A stretch of 49,495 nucleotides of DNA from NCBI GenBank assembly GCA_023251555.1, contig JAHEYN010000003.1, forward strand, positions 107,014 through 156,508, written 5' to 3'. This DNA is from Bacteroidota bacterium. GTDB lineage: Bacteria > Bacteroidota > Bacteroidia > AKYH767-A > JAHEYN01. The notes beneath the pieces are model-generated. The model was not told the DNA's origin. It searched no databases and worked only from the letters and a program-made list of their open reading frames with translations. Position 1 is the first letter of the stretch. Every line of letters begins with the position of its first letter. Below, in pieces: positions 1 through 7,944 of this stretch. Both the position numbers and the translations under genes were made by a program.

Positions 1-1098
1 ACTGGTCCACACCTGCATTGGCAGTGGGAGCATCAGTAATGGTGATGACCATGTTATCAGAAACAGCGGAGCAGGTACCATTGCCTGTGGTGGTAAGGGT
101 AAGAGTTACAGAGCCTGCAGTGGTATCAGCGTTGCTTGGGGTATAGGTGGCATTAAGGATATTAGCATTGGGGGAGAAAGTACCGGATCCGGAGGAAGTC
201 CATGTACCGCCGCCTGCATTGGTAATGACCCCGGCAAGAGTAACGACAGAATTATTGGCACAGACGGACTGGTCCACACCTGCATTGGCAGTGGGAGCAT
301 CAGTAATGGTGATGACCATGTTATCAGAAACAGCGGAGCAGGTACCATTGCCTGTGGTGGTAAGGGTAAGAGTTACAGAGCCTGCAGTAGTATCAGCATT
401 GCTTGGGGTATAGGTGGCATTGAGGGTATTGGCATTAGGGGAGAAAGTTCCGGATCCGGAGGAAGTCCATGTACCGCCGCCTGCATTGGTAACGGTCCCG
501 GCAAGAGTAACGACAGAATTATTGGCGCAAACGGACTGATTCACTCCTGCATTGACAGTGGGAGCATCGGTAATGGTGATGACCATGTTATCAGAAACAG
601 CGGAGCAGGTACCATTGCCTGTGGTGGTAAGGGTAAGTGTTACAGAGCCTGCGGTGGTATCAGCGTTGCTTGGAGTATAGGTGGCGTTGAGGGTATTGGC
701 ATTGGGAGAAAAAGTACCTGTACCGTTGGAAGTCCATGTGCCGCCTGAAGCGATAGTCACAGAACCATTAAGCCCTACCACGGCATTATTGGCGCAAACA
801 GTTTGGTCCACACCGGCCGATACGGTAGGAGCATTAGTAATAGTGATAACCATGTTATCAGAAACAGCGGAGCAGGTACCATTGCCGGTGGTGGTAAGGG
901 TAAGAATTACAGAGCCTGCAGTGGTATCAGCGTTGCTTGGAGTATAGGTTGCGTTGAGAGTGTTAGCGCCGGGGGAGAAAGTACCGGATCCGGAGGAAGT
1001 CCATGTACCGCCGCCTGCATTGGTAATGACCCCGGCAAGAGTAACCACAGAATTATTTCCGCAAACTGTTTGGTCTGGTCCGGCATCAGAAGTTGGCA
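1..1098 (-). repeat. 267-bp tandem repeats coding for Ig-like domains
   Basis: Four full periods of exactly 267 bp (89 codons) are visible: equivalent bases fall at 1, 268, 535, 802 and 1069. Three units are nearly identical in DNA, including synonymous positions. The unit around 535-801 has a diverged middle (GLNGSVTIASGG in place of TLAGVITNAGGG). Each unit codes for an Ig/PKD-like beta-sandwich with two Cys. The array continues past the left edge. Confidence 0.95.
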
Positions 1099-2927
1099 TG
1101 GGATCAATAGTCACAGATCCTGTTATGGTATCTGAGCAGCCTGAAGTACTTCCAACTATGAGCGTTACTGTATAGGTTCCGGGCGAACTATAAGCATGCG
1201 TGGGATTTTGCAGGGAAGAGCTGCCGGCATCCCCGAAGTCCCAGCTCCATGAATTAATAGTATTGTTGTTGGATTTTGTGGAAGCATCTGTAAAAGTAAC
1301 ATTTGATGCGACGCACTGAGGTCCGTTGCTCGTGAAGGCTGCAGTGGCCCATGCCACAAATACGGTGTCGTATGCAGTATCAGCGCATGATGTTCCCTTG
1401 TTAATGATAAGAGTTACAATATAGGTTCCGGTGTCAGGATATGAGTAGGAAGGGAACTCTACTATTGAGGTGTCTGCAAGGGTTGTAGGATCCCCGAAAT
1501 TCCACCACCAGTTATCTGCAATGGTATCACTGTTGTTGGGGAAAGTGAGCGAGGTTGCAGTACATACGCTTTGGTTCGGGCCTATATCAGCCTGGGCCGG
1601 AGGAGGGCATACTACTACATTGAACTGGAAGTCTCTCACGGTTTCACTCATCAGTTGCCCGCTGCGGTATTCAGATACTTTTATCCCTACAATAAACTGC
1701 CCTGTGGTATTGGGTGTTCCGGAGAGCATGCCCGTGGCGGGGTCAATGGTAAGTGCCGGCCCTCCTGAGTTCAGCGGGCTGGAATTGCTATAGCCTGCAA
1801 GGTAAATGATCGGGGTGAAAGTCATCTGGTTCCCCGGAAAAGTAGGAGCTGCATCGGTGTAAGGGGTGTAGAAAGAGTAAACGAGGGAATCCCCGTCGGG
1901 ATCAGCGGCCGAGTGGTCAAAAGTGAAAGCTTTTCCCTGGCAGAGAAACAGGGGGGGGAAAAGGCTGAATACAGGGTCGCTGTTGGATTTGAAGTCTTTG
2001 GCAGCCACGCTTACATTGTCAATATGGTATTCTTCGCTCGAAGGAGAAGATCCTTCGTAATGCACCTGTACAACAAACTGTATACTGTCTGCAACAAGGT
2101 TAGAGTCGCTTGCAGTAGCTGTTCCAAAGTCGTCGGCACGGAAGGGGTTATATGTGAATGGCACGAGTGGTCCGTTATTAAGCTTGTAGAATGCAAGGAT
2201 AGAATCGTTGGGCTCAAGGGTTCCCACCTCTGCCATATCAATGCCCACATTAACCCCGCCGGGATAGGCAGATATGTTAATCCATTGGGAAGTCCAGGTG
2301 GCCTGACCGTTATTTGCTCCGGTAAACCTGAAATTATTATTGTTCACTGCAGCCGAGGCGGGGGGTGTTCCTCCCAGGGTACGGGACCATGCTGTAGTTC
2401 CATTGTCCACCGTAGTTCCATTGGCGAGATTAAAATACTCAACCCAGATGGGAGTGGTACCGGGGATGTAAGCAGAGAAACTTTCCCCGATGCAATTACA
2501 CGACATGTTGGCATTAGTGGTAGTGAGGTTCCGGCAGCAGAGCCCGTAGTAAAGGTTATATCCTCCGGGGTTGGGAGGAAGTGTTACTGTAGCTGTGTAA
2601 GTAGCCTCCTGTACACATGGAACCGGGTTGGGCGGAATTGCGCAGGTGTCTAAGTTGGAGGCAAGGTTTGTAACCGTTCCCAGCGGCATGGTAAAATCCC
2701 GCGTAGGGTTGAAGTCTGAACCATCCGGCAATTGAACATTCACAGTCGCATTGGCCGGCAGGTTTGCGCAGCTGGGGCAGCAGTCACGGTAAAGTTTCAG
2801 TGTGACTGTATAACTGTTATTACCGTTATAAACATAGGTTAATGCTCCGCCTACGATATGAGTAGCACTGGATTGCATGAAAGAGCCAATAAAGAGCAGT
2901 AATACTATAGTAAACTTTCTCAACATT
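1..2927 (-). CDS. Large PKD/Ig-repeat surface protein, 5' part, with frame break after the signal peptide
   Basis: The gene leaves the window at position 1. ATG at 2927 opens a good signal peptide (MLRKFTIVLLLFIGSF), but that frame meets a stop about 20 codons later. The long open frame starts right at the change: ATG 2878 gives MQSSATHIVGGALTYVY and then about 959 codons without a stop. Removing one A from the A4 run at 2880-2883 joins the frames into a typical Bacteroidota exported protein beginning ATHIVGG. In order, the mature part has a Cys-rich N-terminal domain (DCCPSC, GLCCRN), two PKD domains (WWNFGD near 1500, WSWDFGD near 1235), and four 89-residue Ig-like repeats (AGVDQSVCANNSVVTLAG type) below 1098. 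The missing C terminus should carry a gliding/T9SS sorting domain. Family: secreted adhesin or SprB-like protein. Product type is clear; the partner is unknown. Confidence 0.85.
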
Positions 2928-2951
2928 TGTTTTGGGTTGTAAAGATTTGGT

Positions 2952-2959
2952 GCAAATGT
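2952..2959 (-). promoter_or_regulatory. Bacteroidota-type -7 box (TACATTTG) of the surface protein gene
   Basis: On the minus strand TACATTTG matches the TAnnTTTG consensus and lies 25 bp before the ATG at 2927. That gives a leader of about 18 nt, like other genes in this window. It supports 2927, not 2878, as the intended start. No clear TTG -33 element is visible. Confidence 0.5.
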
Positions 2960-3145
2960 AATTAATTACATTATAAGGCTGACATAGCCATGAATCTGGT
3001 ACTTTTTAACACTTTCCCTGGTACCTTAATAGTATATGTAAACGTCCATGAGTTGATACACACCATTCCTGCTTCTTCAGGGTATCTGGCATAACTGCAG
3101 CAAAGGCCGTTTTTCCTGCGTTTGTAACAAATTAATGATGTAATT

Positions 3146-4045
3146 TTATATATTAAATCCTGCATGGGTCCGGTATCTCCCGAAAACTCCGAGAGGGAGC
3201 CTGTTTCCTTGTGTTGATTGCAGGAGAAGTTCCCCGCTCTCGAGGTTGGTTGGGTTTTTCAGCAGATTCCCGATAACGACGGAAGATAATCCGAGAGAAT
3301 AAGCATTAAGAATAAGAAAGTGATTGCCGGGGTCAAGCAACAGGAGCACATTTTGCACCATCTCATTGATATTCTCTTCCAGTTTCCATTTTTCGCCCCC
3401 CGGCCCGTGTCCGTAAGCGGGAGGGTCGAGGATTATGCCGTTATAGGTATTTCCCCGCTTAACTTCCCGTTTCACAAACTTCAGCGCATCTTCAATCACC
3501 CATCGTATGTCATCCAGTTGAGACAGCTCCATATTTTCACGTGCCCATGAGATCACCTGTTTAACCGAATCGAGATGGGTTACCGTGGCTCCCGCAGCCT
3601 TGGCGGCGAGGGATGCTCCTCCCGTATAAGCAAAAAGGTTGAGCACCTTCGGGGGAGTGCCGGTTTTTTCTCTTATTATTGAAGTGCTCTCCGCAATGTA
3701 ATCCCAGTTTACAGCCTGTTCCGGGAATATCCCCACATGCTTGAATGAGGTGAGGCCAAGCCGAAAGCGGAGCAGTGTATTGCCGGTAGTTTTATAACTG
3801 ATTTGCCACTGGTCTGGCATTGCCTTCAGCTTTTCCCATGTTCCCGCTGAACTGGACTTCGGGATGAATTTCACATGCGCTCTTTTTTCCCATTCGCCGG
3901 GGGGAAGCTGCTTATCCCATACTGCCTGTGGTTCCGGGCGGATGGTGATATACTCTCCGAAGCGCTCCAGCTTTTCAAATCCGCCGGTGTCTATCAGCTC
4001 ATAATCGGGCCAGCTGCGGGGAGTAAAAAAGAAATTGTTATTCAT
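3146..4045 (-). CDS. Class I SAM-dependent methyltransferase, RlmI/RlmK-like
   Basis: Predicted 299 aa. The SAM site is visible as LNLFAYTGGASLAAKAAGA (motif I), followed by an acidic residue ending the next strand (HLDSV) and the catalytic-type motif ILDPPAYG (motif IV). This order is that of the Methyltrans_SAM family that modifies bases in 23S rRNA; a PUA domain is not evident, so the substrate is open. The start is ATG 4045 (MNNNFFFTPRSWPDYELIDTG). The frame stays open further upstream, but that stretch lies in the gltX promoter and antisense to gltX and does not look coding. It is divergent from gltX, about 90 bp apart. It acts in the cytoplasm, probably on RNA. Confidence 0.8.
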   Translation of the reverse strand: MNNNFFFTPRSWPDYELIDTGGFEKLERFGEYITIRPEPQAVWDKQLPPGEWEKRAHVKFIPKSSSAGTWEKLKAMPDQWQISYKTTGNTLLRFRLGLTSFKHVGIFPEQAVNWDYIAESTSIIREKTGTPPKVLNLFAYTGGASLAAKAAGATVTHLDSVKQVISWARENMELSQLDDIRWVIEDALKFVKREVKRGNTYNGIILDPPAYGHGPGGEKWKLEENINEMVQNVLLLLDPGNHFLILNAYSLGLSSVVIGNLLKNPTNLESGELLLQSTQGNRLPLGVFGRYRTHAGFNI

Positions 4046-4080
4046 GCCGAAAGCGAATGTACAAAAGGAAACAGATACAA

Positions 4081-4113
4081 TTGCAAGGAAGGCTTGTAAA
4101 ACACATATCTTTG
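4081..4113 (+). promoter_or_regulatory. Promoter of gltX (TTG-N22-TATCTTTG)
   Basis: TTG at 4081-4083 and TATCTTTG at 4106-4113 fit the Bacteroidota -33/-7 pattern with a 22-bp spacer. The predicted transcript starts near 4120, about 16 nt before the gltX ATG. Confidence 0.65.
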
Positions 4114-4135
4114 TAATCCTGGTTTCGACAATAGA

Positions 4136-5686
4136 ATGACAGAAAATAAAAAAGTAAGGGTGCGTTATGCTCCCAGCCCTACGGGTCCCCTGCACATGGG
4201 AGGAGTACGTACTGCCCTGTACAATTATCTCTTTGCCAGGAAACACGGGGGCGATTTTGTCCTGAGGATTGAAGATACTGACCAGGGACGTTTTGTCCCC
4301 GGGGCGGAAAAATATATCATTGAGTCCCTTAAGTGGTGCGGGATATGCCCTGGCGAGGGCATCGGCTTTGGCGAAGGCCCTTATGCTCCATACCGCCAGT
4401 CGGAACGCAAACCTTTCTACCGGCAGTATGCTGATCAGCTCGTCAGAAGCGGTCATGCCTATTATGCTTTTGACACCCCTGAAGAACTTGAAGCCATGAG
4501 AAAGCGCATGGAAGCCGCAAAGGTCACCGCGCCTGCTTACAATGCCGTTACCCGCGAACACATGAAAAACGCTCTTACCCTTTCTGAAGATGAGATCAAC
4601 AGGAGAATATCGGGCGGAGAACATTATGTGATCAGGATAAAGATCCCACGGAACGAGGAAATCAGGCTTCATGACATTATCCGGGGCTGGGTGGTGGTAC
4701 ATTCCTCCAGCCTTGACGACAAGGTTCTTTTTAAATCCGACGGTATGCCCACCTATCACCTCGCCAACGTCGTGGATGATTACCTCATGAAAATCTCCCA
4801 CGTGATAAGGGGTGAAGAGTGGCTTCCCTCCGCACCGCTTCATGTGTTGTTGTACCGTTATCTGGGGTGGGAGGATGTGATGCCTCAGTTTGCACATCTT
4901 CCGCTGGTTCTGCGTCCTGACGGGAATGGTAAGCTGAGCAAGCGCGACGGCGACCGCCTTGGATTCCCTGTTTTCCCCCTCGAATGGCAAGATCCTTTTA
5001 CAAAGGAAGTATCATCCGGGTACAGGGAGAGAGGATACATCCCCGAAGGCTTTATGAATATGCTTGCCCTGCTGGGATGGCACCCAAGCGGGAATAATGA
5101 AATCTTTTCCATGGATGAGTTGGTCCGGGAGTTTTCACTTGACCGGGTGAGTAAGGCAGGGGCGAAGTTTGATCCTGAAAAAGCGAAGTGGTTCAACCAG
5201 CAATACCTGCGCATGAAAAGCGATGAAGAACTAGCTTCCGTATTTGTCCGGGAACTGGAGAAACAATCAGTATCCCATGGCTTTGCCCTTCCGGGGAGTG
5301 ATTACATACAAAGAGTATGCGGTCTCATAAAAGAAAAGGCTGCCTTTATAGGAGAATTCTGGAACCTTGGCAGCTATTTCTTTATGCCTCCTGCTGCATA
5401 TGACGAAGAAGTCATAAAGAAGAGATGGACCCCTGCCGCTCGCGCATTTTTTTCTCTCCTCAGGGATAATTACGCTTCGGCTATGGAATTCACTGCTCCC
5501 GTGGCGGAAAATATTTTTAAATCCTCTGCCGGTCAGGCAGGTATAAACCCCGGCCAGGTAATGCAGCTTTTCAGGGTGATTATCAGCGGAATAGTGGGGG
5601 GCCCTGCCTTGTTTGACACAGCCGAACTGCTTGGGAAAGAAGCAGTAGTTACAAGAATCGAAGCAGCGCTTCAGAAATTTACTTAA
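4136..5686 (+). CDS. gltX: Glutamyl-tRNA synthetase
   Basis: 516 aa, normal length for the family. It charges tRNA-Glu with glutamate in the cytoplasm, so it also supplies the substrate for the HemA glutamyl-tRNA reductase encoded at 17965. The N terminus has the class I ATP site (RYAPSPTGPLHMGG, the HIGH motif, residues 8-21). The KMSKS equivalent GKLSKRDGDR is near residue 265. The C-terminal anticodon-binding helical domain is present. It starts at ATG 4136 just downstream of a clear promoter. folB follows after 2 bp, so the two are probably co-transcribed. Confidence 0.97.
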   Translation: MTENKKVRVRYAPSPTGPLHMGGVRTALYNYLFARKHGGDFVLRIEDTDQGRFVPGAEKYIIESLKWCGICPGEGIGFGEGPYAPYRQSERKPFYRQYADQLVRSGHAYYAFDTPEELEAMRKRMEAAKVTAPAYNAVTREHMKNALTLSEDEINRRISGGEHYVIRIKIPRNEEIRLHDIIRGWVVVHSSSLDDKVLFKSDGMPTYHLANVVDDYLMKISHVIRGEEWLPSAPLHVLLYRYLGWEDVMPQFAHLPLVLRPDGNGKLSKRDGDRLGFPVFPLEWQDPFTKEVSSGYRERGYIPEGFMNMLALLGWHPSGNNEIFSMDELVREFSLDRVSKAGAKFDPEKAKWFNQQYLRMKSDEELASVFVRELEKQSVSHGFALPGSDYIQRVCGLIKEKAAFIGEFWNLGSYFFMPPAAYDEEVIKKRWTPAARAFFSLLRDNYASAMEFTAPVAENIFKSSAGQAGINPGQVMQLFRVIISGIVGGPALFDTAELLGKEAVVTRIEAALQKFT

Positions 5687-5688
5687 AA

Positions 5689-6039
5689 ATGGGAATAATT
5701 TCAGCAGAAGGAATCCGTATCTATGCATACCACGGGTGTATGGAGGAAGAAGCAAAAACAGGCAGAGCCTTTATAGTGGATGTTTCGGTAGAAACAGACC
5801 TTGAAAAGGCTGCCGCATCGGATGCGATCGCAGACACCATTGACTATGTGAAGCTGTACGAAATCGTGAAATCGGAGATGGCCGTTCGCTCAAAGCTTAT
5901 AGAACATGCAGGGCAGCGGATCATTAATAGTATCCGTAAAAAGTTTCCGCAGGCGAAAGGTGTCAGGGTTAAGGTTAGTAAGCTTAATCCCCCGGTAAAC
6001 GGGAATCTTGAAAGCGTGAGTGTGCTGATGGAAGGCTGA
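5689..6039 (+). CDS. folB: Dihydroneopterin aldolase
   Basis: 116 aa, usual length. In folate synthesis it converts dihydroneopterin to 6-hydroxymethyl-dihydropterin and glycolaldehyde. Family marks are the N-terminal AEGIRIYAYHGCMEEE stretch, the pterin-contact segment DTIDYVKLYEIV, the conserved Glu in KLIEHAGQRI, and VRVKVSKLNPPVNG, which holds the catalytic Lys of the family. The ATG lies 2 bp after the gltX stop, so translation is probably coupled. The rimP promoter follows in the next gap. Confidence 0.95.
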   Translation: MGIISAEGIRIYAYHGCMEEEAKTGRAFIVDVSVETDLEKAAASDAIADTIDYVKLYEIVKSEMAVRSKLIEHAGQRIINSIRKKFPQAKGVRVKVSKLNPPVNGNLESVSVLMEG

Positions 6040-6065
6040 GAGAGGATTAAGAAAACGCTGCTATT

Positions 6066-6095
6066 TTGTTTTCTCGATCTCAATTAGTACTTTTG
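6066..6095 (+). promoter_or_regulatory. Promoter of the rimP-nusA-infB operon (TTG-N19-TACTTTTG)
   Basis: TTG at 6066-6068 and TACTTTTG at 6088-6095 have a 19-bp spacer. This places the transcript start near 6102, giving a leader of about 47 nt that holds the hairpin at 6122-6142. Confidence 0.65.
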
Positions 6096-6121
6096 CAGGC
6101 ATAAATATTATTTATAAGGAT

Positions 6122-6142
6122 GAGGGGACACGCAGTCCCCTC
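6122..6142 (+). promoter_or_regulatory. Perfect 8-bp hairpin in the rimP leader
   Basis: GAGGGGAC (6122-6129) pairs perfectly with GTCCCCTC (6135-6142) around a 5-nt ACGCA loop. It ends 6 nt before the rimP start and no U tract follows (TGTTATTTG), so it is not a standard terminator. It could affect rimP initiation, bind a protein or protect the 5' end. Confidence 0.6.
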
Positions 6143-6148
6143 TGTTAT

Positions 6149-6649
6149 TTGACAAGGATACCAGTGCAACAGATCAGCGACATTAGTGTTTTACGTGTAC
6201 CTGCCGAGGATAAAATCCATTCAATGGGAGGATTTCTCGTGGATATTAAAGTATTGCCCCGGAAGAAAATCATCATTCATTTTGATAAACTCCAGGGTGG
6301 TGTTGAGGTGGGTGACTGCATTGAAATCAGCCGTTATATCAATGTGCAATTTGAGAATTCAGGGCTTTGGGAGCAATACGAACTGGAGGTTTCTTCGCCC
6401 GGGCTGGATCAGCCGTTCAGAGTTGTGCAGCAATACCATAAAGCCGTGGGAAAAGAAATAAGGATTATCGCCACTGACGGGCAGGCGGTATCCGGGAAGC
6501 TCATCTCTGCAGGAGAAGAAGGCATTGAGATACTTGAAAATATCCCCGGCAGAAAAAACAGGCAGCAGGCAGAAGAAGAAAGCCGGAAAGAATTTTTCCC
6601 CTACAGCGGTATCAAAGAGGCAAAATGTATCATATCATTCAGAAATTAA
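6149..6649 (+). CDS. rimP: Ribosome maturation factor RimP
   Basis: 166 aa from a TTG start. RimP is a cytoplasmic factor for 30S subunit maturation. Family features seen are GGFLVDIKVL, the acidic GVEVGDCIEISRYI segment, the hallmark YELEVSSPGLDQPF, and a C-terminal SH3-like part (KEIRIIATDGQAVSGKLISA). No upstream ATG is in frame, so TTG 6149, just past the leader hairpin, is the likely start. A shorter form from the ATG inside SMGGFLVD would lose the first strand of the N domain. nusA begins 10 bp after the stop. Position at the head of rimP-nusA-infB is the common bacterial order. Confidence 0.92.
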   Translation: MTRIPVQQISDISVLRVPAEDKIHSMGGFLVDIKVLPRKKIIIHFDKLQGGVEVGDCIEISRYINVQFENSGLWEQYELEVSSPGLDQPFRVVQQYHKAVGKEIRIIATDGQAVSGKLISAGEEGIEILENIPGRKNRQQAEEESRKEFFPYSGIKEAKCIISFRN

Positions 6650-6659
6650 ATTCAAAACC

Positions 6660-7895
6660 ATGGACAACACAGCACTTATTGAATCATTTGCAGAGTTTAA
6701 GGACCTGAAAAACATTGACAGGGCTACCATGATGAACATTCTTGAAGATGTTTTCAAAGGCCTGCTCCGCAAGAAATACGAGTCGGCAGACAACTTCGAC
6801 ATCATCATCAACATTGACAAGGGCGATCTCGAGGCATGGAGAAACCGGGTAATCGTGGAAGATGATAAAATAGAAGATCCCGCCACCCAGATAGCATACT
6901 CCGAAGCCATCAAGATCGAACCCGATTTCCAGATTGGCGAAGAAGTATCGGAAGAGGTCAGGTTTTCTGACTTTGGCCGCAGGGCAGTGCTTTCAGCCCG
7001 CCAGAACCTTGTTGCCAAAGTCCTCGAACTCCAGAAAAACGATATTTTTAAAAAATACAAAGACCGCGTGGGTGAAATCATCGCAGGAGAAGTTTACCAG
7101 ATGTGGAAAAAAGAAACCCTTATTATTGATGACGAAGGCAATGAGTTGATTCTCCCTAAGATAGAGCAGATTCCTTCAGACTTTTTCAAGAAGGGAGATA
7201 CTGTAAGGGCGGTGGTTCTCAGGGTTGAAATGATTAATGGCAACCCCAAAATAACATTGTCCCGCACCTCGCCTCTTTTCCTTGAACGCCTCTTTGCGCA
7301 GGAAGTTCCGGAGGTATATGACGGGCTGATTACTATCAAGAATATTGTCCGCGAACCGGGGGAGAGAGCGAAGGTAGCAGTGGAATCCTATGATGATCGC
7401 ATTGACCCTGTGGGTGCATGCGTGGGAATGAAAGGCTCCAGGATACACGGAATCGTGCGCGAACTCCGGAATGAAAACATTGATGTTATCAATTATACGA
7501 CCAACACTTCTCTTTATATAACGCGCGCGCTGAGCCCCGCCAAGATCGTTTCTATTAAGCTTGATGAAGAGAATAAGAGGGCCTCTGTTTTTCTTAAGCC
7601 CGATCAGGTCTCCCTTGCCATCGGGAAGGGCGGGCATAACATCCGGCTTGCCGGTAAACTCACGGGTTATGAGATAGATGTATACAGGGATGTGGAAGAA
7701 GAAGCCGAAGATGTGGACCTTGATGAATTTGCAGATGAGATTGACGAGTGGATTATTGACGAGTTTAAGTCCATTGGCTGCGATACCGCCAGAAGTGTTC
7801 TTGATCTCAGTATCGAAGAACTCGTAAAACGCACTGACCTCGAAGAGGAAACAGTCAAAGAAGTGATACGTATCCTCAAGGCGGAATTCGAATAA
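6660..7895 (+). CDS. nusA: Transcription termination/antitermination factor NusA
   Basis: 411 aa. NusA binds RNA polymerase and nascent RNA to control pausing and termination. From the N terminus: the polymerase-binding NusA_N domain (residues 1 to about 125), an S1 domain (about 130-205), and two KH domains, with GMKGSRIHGIVREL and SLAIGKGGHNIRLAGKLTG carrying GxxG loops. A short acidic C-terminal helical domain ends VKEVIRILKAEFE. The start is ATG 6660 (MDNTALIESFAEFK), in the usual position 10 bp after rimP. The frame is open further upstream, but that part overlaps rimP and is unlike NusA. There is no second acidic repeat as in E. coli, usual for this phylum. Confidence 0.96.
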   Translation: MDNTALIESFAEFKDLKNIDRATMMNILEDVFKGLLRKKYESADNFDIIINIDKGDLEAWRNRVIVEDDKIEDPATQIAYSEAIKIEPDFQIGEEVSEEVRFSDFGRRAVLSARQNLVAKVLELQKNDIFKKYKDRVGEIIAGEVYQMWKKETLIIDDEGNELILPKIEQIPSDFFKKGDTVRAVVLRVEMINGNPKITLSRTSPLFLERLFAQEVPEVYDGLITIKNIVREPGERAKVAVESYDDRIDPVGACVGMKGSRIHGIVRELRNENIDVINYTTNTSLYITRALSPAKIVSIKLDEENKRASVFLKPDQVSLAIGKGGHNIRLAGKLTGYEIDVYRDVEEEAEDVDLDEFADEIDEWIIDEFKSIGCDTARSVLDLSIEELVKRTDLEEETVKEVIRILKAEFE

Positions 7896-7944
7896 ATAAT
7901 ACACTTGTGAAAAGGGAGAGAAAAGACCCAGACTGGATTAAAAT

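Noticed and set aside
1-1098. CRISPR-like array
   Set aside because: The repeats are 267 bp with no short spacers and are in frame with a long coding sequence.
147-1175. Repeated ORFs of about 88 codons on the plus strand over the repeat array
   Set aside because: They recur at the 267-bp period and are antisense shadows of the coding repeats; they show no independent domain.
4046-4990. Upstream extension of the methyltransferase frame to 614 codons
   Set aside because: It runs antisense through gltX and its promoter, and its sequence has no recognisable domain; MNNNFFFTPR at 4045 is the family start.
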